Shown: positions 14,486-23,833, counted from the stretch's first letter. The stretch is DNA of 64,000 nucleotides from a virus (IMGVR_UViG_3300029787_000018:1-64000); one strand, 5' to 3'. Notes: generated by a model not told the origin, from the letters alone. Program-made: numbers and translations.

Positions 14486-14946
14486 AAGAGATGGGCTTTA
14501 CCGAAGTAGGCAATGCTGAATTTGGTATAGAATCTGTATTCTCCGGACTTTACATAGAAAAAGTCTGGGATTACTCCAATAAATATTGGAACGATTATAT
14601 CAAGTTTATAAACGATTGTAAAATGAGCAAAGTAAAGTTCAAAGATTGGGATTGTAAAGTAGAACTAGGTCAATATGCAAATGGTAGAACAGCCATAACT
14701 TTGGTTTCATCAAGAATACATGATGAAGACCCTGACATGATGGTTCTTGAAGGAGAGCCTATAGCTACGGCAACCATTAATGTTCCAAAAGCCGATATAT
14801 CGGATAATGAAGTTATCATTAAAGATTGGTCGGAGAACAAAGGTATATTGGAATGCTTGATGAAAGCTTTTATTGTTGCCGAACCACATGGCATAATACA
14901 TACGCCTGGCGCAGATGCATCACTTTGCAAATTGCTCATTAAATAA
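14395..14946 (+). CDS. Hypothetical protein, possibly DUF4313-like
   Basis: 183 residues from ATG 14395 (an in-frame TTG lies at 14386). The C-terminal ~90 residues read GRTAITLV ... GEPIATATINVPKA ... VIIKDWSENKGILECLMKA, resembling a small domain I recall from Bacteroidetes mobile elements (DUF4313: 'GePyA-x-lTVN', 'IKdYsEN-x-G'). The N-terminal part is basic. It starts 91 nt inside the preceding gene. Function unknown. Confidence 0.65.
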   Translation: MAKEIKVENKDFYQHHGKYSSRTKRRLYQLKEMGFTEVGNAEFGIESVFSGLYIEKVWDYSNKYWNDYIKFINDCKMSKVKFKDWDCKVELGQYANGRTAITLVSSRIHDEDPDMMVLEGEPIATATINVPKADISDNEVIIKDWSENKGILECLMKAFIVAEPHGIIHTPGADASLCKLLIK

Positions 14947-15014
14947 TAGTTTAATGCTCGGTAATAGATATTTGTTAACTTAGTCCTGTTATAACACATT
15001 AAAAATATATTTAT

Positions 15015-15443
15015 ATGGGACCAAAATTTTCAGATCTTGAAGCACAGAATCAAGAGATTCAAGCTTCTGGTGTAGCTGACGTTATCGCAATGTCAAATGC
15101 ACCTTTTGATGCTTTCATAGCACAGACTTACAGTGATTACAGAGCGCAGATAATCAAAGACAGAACCGAAGTTGTCGTAGGTGATAAAGCCTATGCCGGT
15201 AATGTTGAGGGAATAGTTACAGCAATTACCGACGATGGTGAAGTAGCACCAGAGGACACAATAATTGAAGTAACCTACAGAACTCCGTATATGCAATCGC
15301 CCAATGCAGATTCAGTAGAAAATAGAGTCGTAGAATACAACATCATAGATAATGATGATGCTGATTCGGACGGTACAAACAAAGTTACCGCACCTAACGA
15401 ACTATCTGGTGATGGAGTAGTTTTTTTTAGAATTATAGAATAA
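15015..15443 (+). CDS. Hypothetical acidic protein
   Basis: 142 residues, very acidic (Asp/Glu/Asn-rich C-terminus with DNDDADSDGTN). The middle (VVVGDKAYAGNVEGIVTAITDDG) could be a small beta barrel of the KOW/SH3 type. Followed by a strong terminator. Preceded by 68 bp with no clear promoter motif. Confidence 0.6.
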   Translation: MGPKFSDLEAQNQEIQASGVADVIAMSNAPFDAFIAQTYSDYRAQIIKDRTEVVVGDKAYAGNVEGIVTAITDDGEVAPEDTIIEVTYRTPYMQSPNADSVENRVVEYNIIDNDDADSDGTNKVTAPNELSGDGVVFFRIIE

Positions 15444-15471
15444 TATCATGTATCATTGCTATTAAATTTAG

Positions 15472-15503
15472 AAAAGCCTGTTTATAATAAACAGGCTTTT
15501 TTA
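15472..15503 (+). terminator. Intrinsic terminator
   Basis: AAAAGCCTGTTTA-TAA-TAAACAGGCTTTTTT: a 9-bp perfect stem extended by A/T pairing, with a T run. It ends the run of small early genes and sets the lipoprotein gene apart. Confidence 0.9.
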
Positions 15504-15542
15504 TTAACCTACTTTTTTTATTAACTTTTTAAAACAGATAAA

Positions 15543-16334
15543 ATGAAAAGATTATTATTAGTGTTTAGCACATTTATTTTATTATCTAGTTGTAGTAAAG
15601 ATGAAATTAAATTAACCGAACAACGTTATGGTTATTTAAAATTCAATACTAATTATGCAGATGTAACAACATCTAAAACACCTGTTCCTGAGTGTTCCGA
15701 AGAAACTCCTATATCCATACATTATAAAATGGTAAATTCAGAAGGTGTGGACTATTCTAAAACTTTGGGAATTGAAGTTTTTGGAAATAAGTTTAATATA
15801 GACCCTTTTATATTAGATGAAGGAGAGTATTTAGTTACCGATATTACATTATTAGACTCTAATGGAGAAGTTACACATGTTGTACCGGATGAAGTGGACC
15901 CTAGATTTCCATTTTCACAATTAGTATCTAAAAGTGTACCATTCGATATTAGTATTACAGCAGGTGAAACAACTAATGAAGCAATAGAGGTTATTTGCTA
16001 TACTGAACAAGAATTCGTAAGTTTTAATGGAGAACTTGGATTTGACGGAGATGCTTCAAAGTTTATTTCAATAGGAATTTACGTAGGTATAACATCCGTA
16101 GAATGCGTATCCACTATAGGAATATCTACGTTTAATGGTAGGTCTGAAGTAATATTACCTATACAATCTGATTCACCTATGATATTTCCTATACCAGCTT
16201 GGAAAAGTTTCAGCATTAGAGCATATGATGCAGATGGAAATGTAGTTTGGGAAAGATTAGATGAACCCGGAAAAGAACCAGACTTTTTACTAACTGCTGG
16301 GGAATTTTATTATATAAGTCCAAATTGTAACTAA
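15543..16334 (+). CDS. Secreted lipoprotein
   Basis: 263 residues. A signal peptide with lipobox (MKRLLLVFSTFILLSSC) puts the lipidated Cys at 17. The mature part is acidic and beta-rich, like two Ig- or transthyretin-like domains, with Cys in several strands and a YYISPNCN end. No enzyme motif. It stands alone after a terminator, directly before the helicase gene, and its A/T-rich codon use fits a later acquisition (moron). Phage lipoproteins often sit on the outer membrane and block further adsorption; this role is inference. Confidence 0.8.
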   Translation: MKRLLLVFSTFILLSSCSKDEIKLTEQRYGYLKFNTNYADVTTSKTPVPECSEETPISIHYKMVNSEGVDYSKTLGIEVFGNKFNIDPFILDEGEYLVTDITLLDSNGEVTHVVPDEVDPRFPFSQLVSKSVPFDISITAGETTNEAIEVICYTEQEFVSFNGELGFDGDASKFISIGIYVGITSVECVSTIGISTFNGRSEVILPIQSDSPMIFPIPAWKSFSIRAYDADGNVVWERLDEPGKEPDFLLTAGEFYYISPNCN

Positions 16335-16340
16335 TAAAAT

Positions 16341-18863
16341 ATGCAAGAAACGATTGATTGGGGTAGCGACATAGCTATCCAAAGAAATCCTGTTTCTGTA
16401 GATTTACCTATTTTACAACCTGGCCAAGTTCATAATGTAGAAATGATCGAGGCTAGGTTTGAAATAGGTAAAGGTCGTATGATTACCGACGGAACAGGAA
16501 CCGGAAAAACGTATACGGGTTTAGGTGTAGCTAAAAGATTTTCTTTGTTGGGCAAAAATAAACAGCTCATAGTTACGCCTACGGACGATAAATGTAAAGA
16601 TTGGATATTAGAAGGAAACCGCGTCAATCTTTTTATAACACAATTAAAAGATAGCAATGACATGGGTAGAGGCATTAGAACCACTACCTATGCAAACTTT
16701 TATCAAAATCAAGCATTACTACGTGAAGAATTCGATTTGATTATATATGATGAAAGTCATTATATAATGCAAAACGCAGCAGGAAAAGAAACATCATGTT
16801 TCGATCAACATAAATTGATATGTTCCCTTCCTTCTGTATTTGAAAAGCGTGGTGCTTATTTTATAGGTAGAAGACCTTTTACTATCAATAGCCCTAGTGA
16901 GGCAACACCAGAAAAAATCCAAGCGAATAAGATTTGGCAAAAGCGCTGTTACGACAAAGGCCTGGAGCTTTATCACAAGACCAAGGTTTTGTTTATGAGT
17001 GCTACTCCTTTTGCATATGTCAAGAACATTAAATATTGTGATGGACTAATGTGGGATATAGAGGAACGCCTAAACGAGGAACTTCATCCTCATGTTGGTT
17101 ACGGTCAACCTACTAGGTGGGAGAAATTTTTGATTGATAATTTCGGCTATCAAATGAAGAACGGTAAGCTTCAAAAACCTGACGTAGAAGTGGACACTTC
17201 TATATTGGAACGTGATTTCTTTGAAAGAGCCAAAGAGAAAAATCTAATGTCAACAAGAGTTCTCGAACTTGATGTTGATTACTCTAGGCACTTTATTAAA
17301 GTAGATACGGAACTAGGATTGAAAATCGATGAATTCTTTAGCTTGCTATGGAATATCAACGATGTTAAAATGTCCGAGATAAGGTTTATATTCAAAAGAC
17401 ATTTCAACCATATCTTTACTTCTAAGATGGTTGAATCGGCTAAAGCAGAGAACCTTTTTGACCGTATCGACACACATTTGATGCTAGGTAGGAAAATAGT
17501 TATTTTTCATGGATATAATAACATAGATATTACGCATCCATTTAGAATAGATAACTGCAGAAAGTATCTTGACAAAGATGAACGTTGGCGTGAACATAGT
17601 CTGAATAGATTATTGGAACAGTTCTATGAAGCATACCCTGAGTATGCAAATTATGATGTAAGTCATTTAAGAAGTGTACCGGAAATAATCAAGGGCAGGT
17701 ATAAAAAACGTTGTGTTCTTTATAACGGAACTATAGGAAAACCTAAGCGTAGAAGAGATAAAGACACTTTTATGGACGATGATAGCGATGTAGATATAAT
17801 CGTTATTCAGTCACAAGCGGGTCAAGCTGGAATATCCTTGCACGACCTTACAGGTTTCAGACCGCGGGTGTCAATAGATATGTCGTTACCTACCAGGCCA
17901 CCGGAAGCTATTCAGAAAGAAGGTAGGACTTATAGATGGGGAAGTTTATCTAATGCCATTTATGAGTACCCTACACTGCAAACGGCTATGGAGCGTATGG
18001 TATTTGCATATACTATTGCCGAGCGCACAAGAACCGTGGAGAATTTAGCGATGGGTAATCTTGCTAGAGATTTAGAGTCCGCCTTTAAGAACGGATACGA
18101 AAATTTCGAGGAAGGATTGCCCAATATTGGACAAGGCAGATTAGGTAAAGCAGAAGATAAAAAACTGACGGCACCTATATCTCCTTTCCAAAAATCCATT
18201 ACTTACTACTATCAAAAGCAAAAGGCAAATAAAAAAAGGAACAAAGCTTTACATACCGATTTCTTTGCTACTCCCGAGCCTATTGCGTTTAAGATGGTGG
18301 AATGGGCTAATGACAATGAAAATATGGTATGGCTTGACCCTAGTTGTGGTGATGGTGCCATTGCCAGATTTTTCCCCGATAACACAAAACGAATCGCTAT
18401 TGATGTAGATGCAAAGCTTTTGTCGTTATGTAAACTTAAAGCCAATGTAGATGCCAAACACATGGATTTTATAGAATATAAAATCAATAACAAGGCTGAT
18501 AGGATAATCATGAATCCACCTTTTGGCTATGGTGGTAAAACAGCTATAGAGCATTTGCTGAAAGCATTGATACATTTACGTAAAGATAAAGGCAACGCTA
18601 AACTTTATTGTATCATACCTAGAGGTTCTAGTTGTGAAAAACATTTTGAAAGAATGTCGGAGAGCGCAAATATGAAGTTCTTCAACTATACCGGTGAAAT
18701 ACTTTTACCGAAGTGTACTTTTAATAGGGCTGCAACTTCTGTAGCTACTAGAATCGTAAGATTTGAAGGAACGCACATAGCACAACATTTCCGTTCCATT
18801 GACTTAACCTATGTAGAGAACAACAAACAGTTGTTTGAAGTGTTTGAACATTTAGAATTTTAG
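16341..18863 (+). CDS. SF2 helicase fused to N6-adenine methyltransferase
   Basis: 840 residues. Helicase motifs: Walker A GTGTGKT (51-57), DESH box (137-140), SATP (220-223), and a late region with QAGQAGISLHDLTG and EAIQKEGRTYRWG as motifs V and VI. From about residue 635 a methyltransferase follows: DPSCGDGA (666-673, SAM-binding motif I) and NPPF (725-728, catalytic motif of amino-methyltransferases). The order helicase-then-methylase in one chain recalls strawberry-notch and DarB-like phage proteins. Expected role: ATP-driven DNA translocation with adenine methylation, either for replication or to protect phage DNA from restriction. The separate roles of the two halves are inferred. First gene of the replication block. 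Confidence 0.9.
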   Translation: MQETIDWGSDIAIQRNPVSVDLPILQPGQVHNVEMIEARFEIGKGRMITDGTGTGKTYTGLGVAKRFSLLGKNKQLIVTPTDDKCKDWILEGNRVNLFITQLKDSNDMGRGIRTTTYANFYQNQALLREEFDLIIYDESHYIMQNAAGKETSCFDQHKLICSLPSVFEKRGAYFIGRRPFTINSPSEATPEKIQANKIWQKRCYDKGLELYHKTKVLFMSATPFAYVKNIKYCDGLMWDIEERLNEELHPHVGYGQPTRWEKFLIDNFGYQMKNGKLQKPDVEVDTSILERDFFERAKEKNLMSTRVLELDVDYSRHFIKVDTELGLKIDEFFSLLWNINDVKMSEIRFIFKRHFNHIFTSKMVESAKAENLFDRIDTHLMLGRKIVIFHGYNNIDITHPFRIDNCRKYLDKDERWREHSLNRLLEQFYEAYPEYANYDVSHLRSVPEIIKGRYKKRCVLYNGTIGKPKRRRDKDTFMDDDSDVDIIVIQSQAGQAGISLHDLTGFRPRVSIDMSLPTRPPEAIQKEGRTYRWGSLSNAIYEYPTLQTAMERMVFAYTIAERTRTVENLAMGNLARDLESAFKNGYENFEEGLPNIGQGRLGKAEDKKLTAPISPFQKSITYYYQKQKANKKRNKALHTDFFATPEPIAFKMVEWANDNENMVWLDPSCGDGAIARFFPDNTKRIAIDVDAKLLSLCKLKANVDAKHMDFIEYKINNKADRIIMNPPFGYGGKTAIEHLLKALIHLRKDKGNAKLYCIIPRGSSCEKHFERMSESANMKFFNYTGEILLPKCTFNRAATSVATRIVRFEGTHIAQHFRSIDLTYVENNKQLFEVFEHLEF

Positions 18864-18866
18864 ATT

Positions 18867-19031
18867 ATGGTAAGAATATCAAGTACAACTATTTTTGATT
18901 CTATTAAAGAAGTTAAAAAACATGTTGAAAAACAAAATATAGATGATGATAGATATATTTTAGTTTCGTGTAATTATGGTGATGTAATGTTTGAAAAAAG
19001 AAAAGGAAAAATTAAAAGAGTTTTTATTTAA
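18867..19031 (+). CDS. Tiny hypothetical protein
   Basis: 54 residues with a plausible fold (helix IFDSIKEVKKHVEKQ, then strands YILVSCNYGDVMF and IKRVFI). Its stop and the start of the primase gene overlap as TAATG, which supports coupled translation. No family recognised. Confidence 0.65.
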   Translation: MVRISSTTIFDSIKEVKKHVEKQNIDDDRYILVSCNYGDVMFEKRKGKIKRVFI

Positions 19032-19984
19032 TGCAGACCATAGACGCTAGTAGAGGTCAGTGGGAGAAGATTTACAATAAGTTGGATTTCCCCCCTATGA
19101 CCTATAATAGCCATTACAAAGGTCCTTGTCCTATTTGTGGTAAACATAACCACTTTAGGATTGACGACCGTTCTAGTGATGGCGATTGGATATGTACTTG
19201 TGGTAGCGGTAAAGGTATAAGCCTTATACAAGAGGTATTGCAATTGGACTTTGCCGATGCATGTAAGGTTGTTGATGAAATAATAGGAAACAACCAGAAC
19301 ATCAATATCAATAGTCCAGGATTCAAGTCCAAGGAAGATTTAGAAAACGAAAAATATTTAGGTTATTCATATCTTCAAAATACCGATGCGGAGAAGTATT
19401 TAAAGAACCGTGGAATACATATATTCCCGAATAACGATTCTTTAAGGTATTCGCACAACTATGAGTACGATCACACCAAAGGTTTGTATTTCCCTAGTAT
19501 GGTAGCTAAAGTCCTATCGCATGCAGGCACTTACTCTTATACTCACATGACCTTTATTTTCAAGGGTGAAAAGATAGGTCTTGATCCAGCTAGGAAAATA
19601 TATTCCATTGGTAGCGGTTCAAAAGGAGCCGCTATACGCTTGTTCAATTACAAAAAAGTCTTGGGCGTTGCAGAAGGTATCGAATCGGCTATGAGCGCAT
19701 CACAGACATACGACATTCCAGTATGGTCAACATTAAATACACAGTTGATGAAAAAGTTCGTGTGTCCTAAAGGTGTAAAACACTTTATCATATTTGCCGA
19801 CAACGACAAGAACCTTTCCGGACAAGCCGCGGCATTTGAATGCGCAAGGCGAAATATGCTCGTTAAAAATGACATAGAATATATCACGATTATTTTTCCT
19901 AAAATGATCGGGTATGATTTTAACGATTGCATTATGCAGAACAATTACGAAATAATTAAACAAAAATTTAGAAAAAATGACTGA
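19031..19984 (+). CDS. DNA primase with zinc ribbon and Toprim domain
   Basis: 317 residues. N-terminal zinc ribbon with CPIC (Cys33, Cys36) and CTC (Cys55, Cys57) in a DnaG/P4-like setting (HFRIDDRSSDGDWICTC). The Toprim domain is in the C-terminal third: the metal-binding Glu in AEGIESA (Glu215) and the Asp pair in FADND (257, 259). It lacks a helicase domain, so it must work with one of the phage helicases. Role: RNA primers for replication. The start is coupled to the preceding gene. Confidence 0.9.
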   Translation: MQTIDASRGQWEKIYNKLDFPPMTYNSHYKGPCPICGKHNHFRIDDRSSDGDWICTCGSGKGISLIQEVLQLDFADACKVVDEIIGNNQNININSPGFKSKEDLENEKYLGYSYLQNTDAEKYLKNRGIHIFPNNDSLRYSHNYEYDHTKGLYFPSMVAKVLSHAGTYSYTHMTFIFKGEKIGLDPARKIYSIGSGSKGAAIRLFNYKKVLGVAEGIESAMSASQTYDIPVWSTLNTQLMKKFVCPKGVKHFIIFADNDKNLSGQAAAFECARRNMLVKNDIEYITIIFPKMIGYDFNDCIMQNNYEIIKQKFRKND

Positions 19985-21419
19985 GTTTCAAATTAACGTA
20001 TTAAAGACAAATGGATGGAACCCTAATACTGTGGTTCCAATACCCGACTCTATTGTTAAGAAAGCCCAAACAAAAACAAAATGGCAATCAACAGTAGTGG
20101 AAATAGATGTACCCGCTATCAAGGAGGCTTTCCCTGATTGTACGCACATAGCTCATATGCCTTGGCTTAAAGTCAATGGTCTATGGGTAGACTATGAAAA
20201 GTTTGCAGTAAGCGAACCAGAGCAAGATATGAAGTTTGACGACAGGCTTAACAAAGCCAAGGAAATAGCTGGTAGCGGTGTAGAAGATAAAGCACCGACA
20301 ACAGCGCCTAAAGTTCCTACGGTTCCTTCTGTTTCAAAAGCAGAGGAAGCCAAGCCTAAAGAAGAGGAGAAAAAAGAACCGGCACGTTTCAAAAGATATG
20401 TTGAACGTTTGGATTACCTTAAAGAAAAAGGACTGGTTCACGATACATTGGTAAAAGGTTATGTCAACGAAGCTAAAGACAGATTTGTAGACGCAAACGT
20501 TGTCAAGAATTTCGATGCTCCGGAAGATGTTATTGACCAGGAATTTATAAAGTTCATTGATCAACGTCTTAAAATAGAATTCGAGCATCCCGACAATAAA
20601 AAGATTGAAGACTTCATGGATAGTCCTACAGAAGTTCCAGATGTTACGGAAGGACTTAATAATCTTGAAAAAGTTATTCAGAAATGTGACGACAAAATGA
20701 GCGAAGTTCCTAAAAGCTTAACTCTTGCAGAAGAAGAAAAGATTATCAAGGAACGCGTACAATTTTTAGAAGCTCGTGGTTTTGTTCAGAACAAGCAAAC
20801 ATATGTGTTCCAACATGAAAACTTTAACGACGTTAGCTATATGCGTGCCGTTAAGGATGTTTCTCCAAAAGGTCAAATTGTATGGGATGCATTGGCAGAG
20901 GATATAGCTAAGTCTATAGAAGTAGACAAAGCTAAGTTTCCTGAAGCTGAAACATCAATGGATATGATTAAGCCTTCAACTGAAAAAGAAGAAGATGGTG
21001 AAATAGGTGTCGGCAAAAACGAAGTCGGTCCTGATTCTGCAGAAATGGAATGGGCCAAGAAAACAGAAGAAACAAAAGAAGTGGATAGCGTTTCTACAGA
21101 AGATTTAGAAGCTGCTGCAGAAAAGTTCGACAATCTTGTTGCTGAACAGGATAACGCAGAACCACCATTTGTTGAAAATGAAGATGAAGAAGATGATTTA
21201 ATAGGTGCCGTTGCTGATTACCGAAAAAATCATCCTGAAAAAGATTCTTTAGACCGTCATTTTGAAAAAGAATTGGAATTTACAAACAGATTAGCCAATC
21301 TTTTTACAAATCATTCAGAAGCAATCGTTGCTTTAAGTTCTATTAAGAATAGTTTGAATTCCAATGGTTCTGATAAAGAAAAATTGGAAGTTATTCAAGA
21401 AGTAATCAATAATTTATAA
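19977..21419 (+). CDS. Large acidic hypothetical protein of the replication block
   Basis: 480 residues. N-terminal ~80 residues are a small ordered domain (FQINVLKTNGWNP ... WLKVNGLWVDYEKF). Then come a Pro/Val/Lys-rich linker (APKVPTVPSVSK), repeated short modules that begin KERVQFLEARGFV or ERLDYLKEKGLV, and a long Glu/Asp-rich C-terminus. The linker recalls the VPKVP tail of the gene at 30542. No family recognised. It overlaps the primase by 8 nt and may be a scaffold or partner for replication proteins. Confidence 0.75.
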   Translation: MTEFQINVLKTNGWNPNTVVPIPDSIVKKAQTKTKWQSTVVEIDVPAIKEAFPDCTHIAHMPWLKVNGLWVDYEKFAVSEPEQDMKFDDRLNKAKEIAGSGVEDKAPTTAPKVPTVPSVSKAEEAKPKEEEKKEPARFKRYVERLDYLKEKGLVHDTLVKGYVNEAKDRFVDANVVKNFDAPEDVIDQEFIKFIDQRLKIEFEHPDNKKIEDFMDSPTEVPDVTEGLNNLEKVIQKCDDKMSEVPKSLTLAEEEKIIKERVQFLEARGFVQNKQTYVFQHENFNDVSYMRAVKDVSPKGQIVWDALAEDIAKSIEVDKAKFPEAETSMDMIKPSTEKEEDGEIGVGKNEVGPDSAEMEWAKKTEETKEVDSVSTEDLEAAAEKFDNLVAEQDNAEPPFVENEDEEDDLIGAVADYRKNHPEKDSLDRHFEKELEFTNRLANLFTNHSEAIVALSSIKNSLNSNGSDKEKLEVIQEVINNL

Positions 21420-21429
21420 ATCTACAACT

Positions 21430-21855
21430 ATGTCTAAGTCTACCGGTTTATTTAAAAACAGGATTAAAAGGGAACTCGATCAACGGGCTTCCGATAATCC
21501 ATTATTCAAAGAGAAGTACGATAATCCAGAAAAGAATCTGGACGATTGTATTCAGTACATATTCAGTGAAGTAAAAAATAGTGGTTGCAATGGTTTTGAG
21601 GATGAAGAAATATTCTCTATGGCTATTCATTACTATTCAGAAGCAGACATAAAAGCTTCTGGTAAGAAACTTAGTCCTACCGTTGTTATCAACGAAGAGG
21701 TAAAGCTTACTGCAGAAGAAATAGCAACTGCAAAGCAACAAGCTAAGGACAAGGTTATTGCCGAGGAAATGAATCGTATACGCAACGTTGGCAAAGTAAA
21801 TAAAAAGCCTAACGATAAATCAAAGAAACCAGACGAACCTTTAAGCTTGTTTTAA
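21430..21855 (+). CDS. PcfK-like protein
   Basis: 141 residues matching my recollection of the PcfK family: a helical N-terminus (TGLFKNRIKRELDQRA), the segment KNLDDCIQYIFSEVKNSGCNGFEDEEIFSMAIHYYSE, and a Lys-rich tail. PcfK and PcfJ occur side by side on conjugative elements (first named on pCF10) and in some phages. The neighbour is PcfJ-like, which supports the call. The function of the pair is not established. Confidence 0.8.
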   Translation: MSKSTGLFKNRIKRELDQRASDNPLFKEKYDNPEKNLDDCIQYIFSEVKNSGCNGFEDEEIFSMAIHYYSEADIKASGKKLSPTVVINEEVKLTAEEIATAKQQAKDKVIAEEMNRIRNVGKVNKKPNDKSKKPDEPLSLF

Positions 21856-21856
21856 T

Positions 21857-23218
21857 ATGAAAGCTAGAACTAAAAATCAAAAATGTGTTGTCCAACTTAA
21901 CAAAAGAATAAAGCCTCTAGGTGTACGAATTAAAAATTGGGCGAAAGATAGTATTCTTCAAAAAAGAGGTGTCAGATATAAGTCTGGCACCCTTAACTGT
22001 TTTGAATGCGGTCATAGGTGGAAAAGTGAGAGCAATGAAGCTTGGCACGATACTATCATGGAATACATATGTCCATGTTGTAAAAAAGAACTTGCCATTG
22101 AAGCTACCAATAAAAGAACTAAAAATGATAATGCATATTTTACTCATGTTACTACTATTGCCGAATACCAACTTATAAGAACTTTTAAAATAGATGTTAA
22201 ATATAAAGTTGGTAAAAAACCTAATTATGAAATTTATGAATGCTTTAGAGTATTTATAAATGAAAAAGGTCAAGGCGAAGTAGTAGGTTCTCTTAGAGGT
22301 GGTATGTTTTATTCTTACTTAGGTTTTTGGAATGGTCCAATGATATTAAGAGGTAAAAATACTATATATAGCAAATACACTGAACAAGGTACTTTATATC
22401 CTAAGTGGAAGCTTCAAGACTTTGTTATTAAAAGAGGTTTTTATTATTCTAAGTATCAAGAATCGGAATATATAGTCAGTCATGTTCTTATTGAATTGCT
22501 GAAAAACCATAAAGCTGAAACAATCTGGAAAGACGATAGGGTAATGTTATTCGACTATTGCATTTATGCAAAAAATAAAATAGAAAAGTACTGGCCAACG
22601 ATTAAAATATGTATTCGTAAAGGTTATGATATGCCTAGTATATCTTCTTATTTCGATATGCTGAACGCTCTGGAATATTTTGGAAAGGATTTACGTAACC
22701 CAAGATTTGTATGTCCGGATAACTTTTTTGAAGCGCATGATTATTGGATCAATAAAAAAGCTAAACGTGAAAAGATTTTAGAAGATAAGCTAAAACATGA
22801 AGAACGTATAGCCAAACTGAAAGCCAATAAAAAAGCTGGTAAGATTTACAACAAAAGAATGGAAGTATATAAAGACCTTTCTTTTGTTACTGATGATATT
22901 AAGATAGTACCATTGCTAAAAATTGCTGATGTGGCACTTGCAGGTGATCTTATGCATCACTGTATCTATAAAACCGATAGCTATTGGAAGGAAAAAGACA
23001 ATGTTCTATTTGGTACTTTTAAAGATAAAAAGCTTATAGAAACCACTCAGTTTTCATTAAAGGAAGGTAGATGCAAACATTCCTATGGTGTTAACAATAA
23101 AGAATCAAAACACCATAAAGAAATCGTAGGTATACTTAATAATGCCAAGGATACTATCAAGCGCTTATCAAGACCTAAAAGAAAGCCCAAGCCTAAAAAA
23201 GAATTGGTAGCGGCATAA
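21857..23218 (+). CDS. PcfJ-like protein
   Basis: 453 residues. An early CFECGHRW ... CPCC segment (about residues 50-75) is a likely zinc knuckle. The C-terminal ~100 residues carry the PcfJ pattern: a small 'LMHHCIY' motif with His-His-Cys, then YWKEKDNVLFGTF, ETTQFSLKEG and KHSYGVNN. It starts 2 nt after PcfK. Expected to act with PcfK, perhaps on DNA or RNA, but the activity is unknown. Confidence 0.85.
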   Translation: MKARTKNQKCVVQLNKRIKPLGVRIKNWAKDSILQKRGVRYKSGTLNCFECGHRWKSESNEAWHDTIMEYICPCCKKELAIEATNKRTKNDNAYFTHVTTIAEYQLIRTFKIDVKYKVGKKPNYEIYECFRVFINEKGQGEVVGSLRGGMFYSYLGFWNGPMILRGKNTIYSKYTEQGTLYPKWKLQDFVIKRGFYYSKYQESEYIVSHVLIELLKNHKAETIWKDDRVMLFDYCIYAKNKIEKYWPTIKICIRKGYDMPSISSYFDMLNALEYFGKDLRNPRFVCPDNFFEAHDYWINKKAKREKILEDKLKHEERIAKLKANKKAGKIYNKRMEVYKDLSFVTDDIKIVPLLKIADVALAGDLMHHCIYKTDSYWKEKDNVLFGTFKDKKLIETTQFSLKEGRCKHSYGVNNKESKHHKEIVGILNNAKDTIKRLSRPKRKPKPKKELVAA

Positions 23219-23234
23219 ATAAACCTTGTTTAGT

Positions 23235-23250
23235 TCTATATAATTATATA
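23235..23250. promoter_or_regulatory. 16-bp A/T palindrome before the HU-like gene
   Basis: CTATATAATTATATAG, perfect symmetry, in the 58-bp gap before the HU-like gene. Could be an operator or a promoter element; A/T richness makes chance possible. Confidence 0.35.
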
Positions 23251-23276
23251 GTTTAGCAGTCTTAAACATATAGATT

Positions 23277-23615
23277 ATGGCTGAAGCTAGAATAGACGTT
23301 GCGCGACGTATCAATGAAAAACTTGGCATTCGCGATTTGGAAATGGTAGAAATGGTTATACAAGAATTAGGACCTGTTATTACAGACATCCTAATGGAAG
23401 GCGGCGAAGTACATATTCGTAGTCTTGGGCGTTTCTTCGCTAAATATAAGGAGAATATGCGTGATCCCAGAAACCCAGATCCAACAGTAAAACTACCCCC
23501 GATGTTCCTTGCTAAATTCGTAATGGCAAACACCATTAAGAACAAGGTTAAAACAAAAAAAGCAGATTACTTCATCAACGAAAAGAAAAAAGAAGATGAG
23601 ATCAAGGACTCTTGA
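23277..23615 (+). CDS. HU/IHF-like DNA-binding protein
   Basis: 112 residues. The HU outline: helical N-terminus (ARRINEKLGIRDLEMVEMVIQELGPVITDIL), then the signature turn EGGEVHIRSLGRFFAKYKE, a basic arm with Arg/Pro (MRDPRNPDPTVKLPP) and the closing KFVMANTIKNKV helix. A Lys/Glu tail extends past the usual ~90 residues. Role: bends and packages DNA, possibly at the phage origin. Overlaps the next gene by 20 nt. Confidence 0.85.
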   Translation: MAEARIDVARRINEKLGIRDLEMVEMVIQELGPVITDILMEGGEVHIRSLGRFFAKYKENMRDPRNPDPTVKLPPMFLAKFVMANTIKNKVKTKKADYFINEKKKEDEIKDS

Positions 23616-23832
23616 ACTCATTGATTTTTTTGAACATAATTTTTCGTTTGACGAACAACAGTTGTCTGTTATTAAACAAATTTCTTTAGAAACAGGTATT
23701 GACGAAAATATAGTCAAACAGGTTCTAACACACTTATTGAAAGTAGCATACAAAGAGTTGTTGCTTTCATATGAAGACGAAGTTACTATTCGTTTTCCAA
23801 CATTTAATTTATCTAATATTAAAATCGATTAA
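23596..23832 (+). CDS. Small protein, possible second divergent HU-like subunit
   Basis: 78 residues. The C-terminal half (NIVKQVLTHLLKVAYKELLLSYEDEVTIRFPTFNL) follows the HU pattern of a helix then 'l...g-x-v-x-I-x-x-FG-x-f', but it stops before the DNA-binding arm. It may pair with the HU-like protein encoded just upstream (20-nt overlap), or be unrelated. Confidence 0.6.
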   Translation: MRSRTLELIDFFEHNFSFDEQQLSVIKQISLETGIDENIVKQVLTHLLKVAYKELLLSYEDEVTIRFPTFNLSNIKID

Positions 23833-23833
23833 A

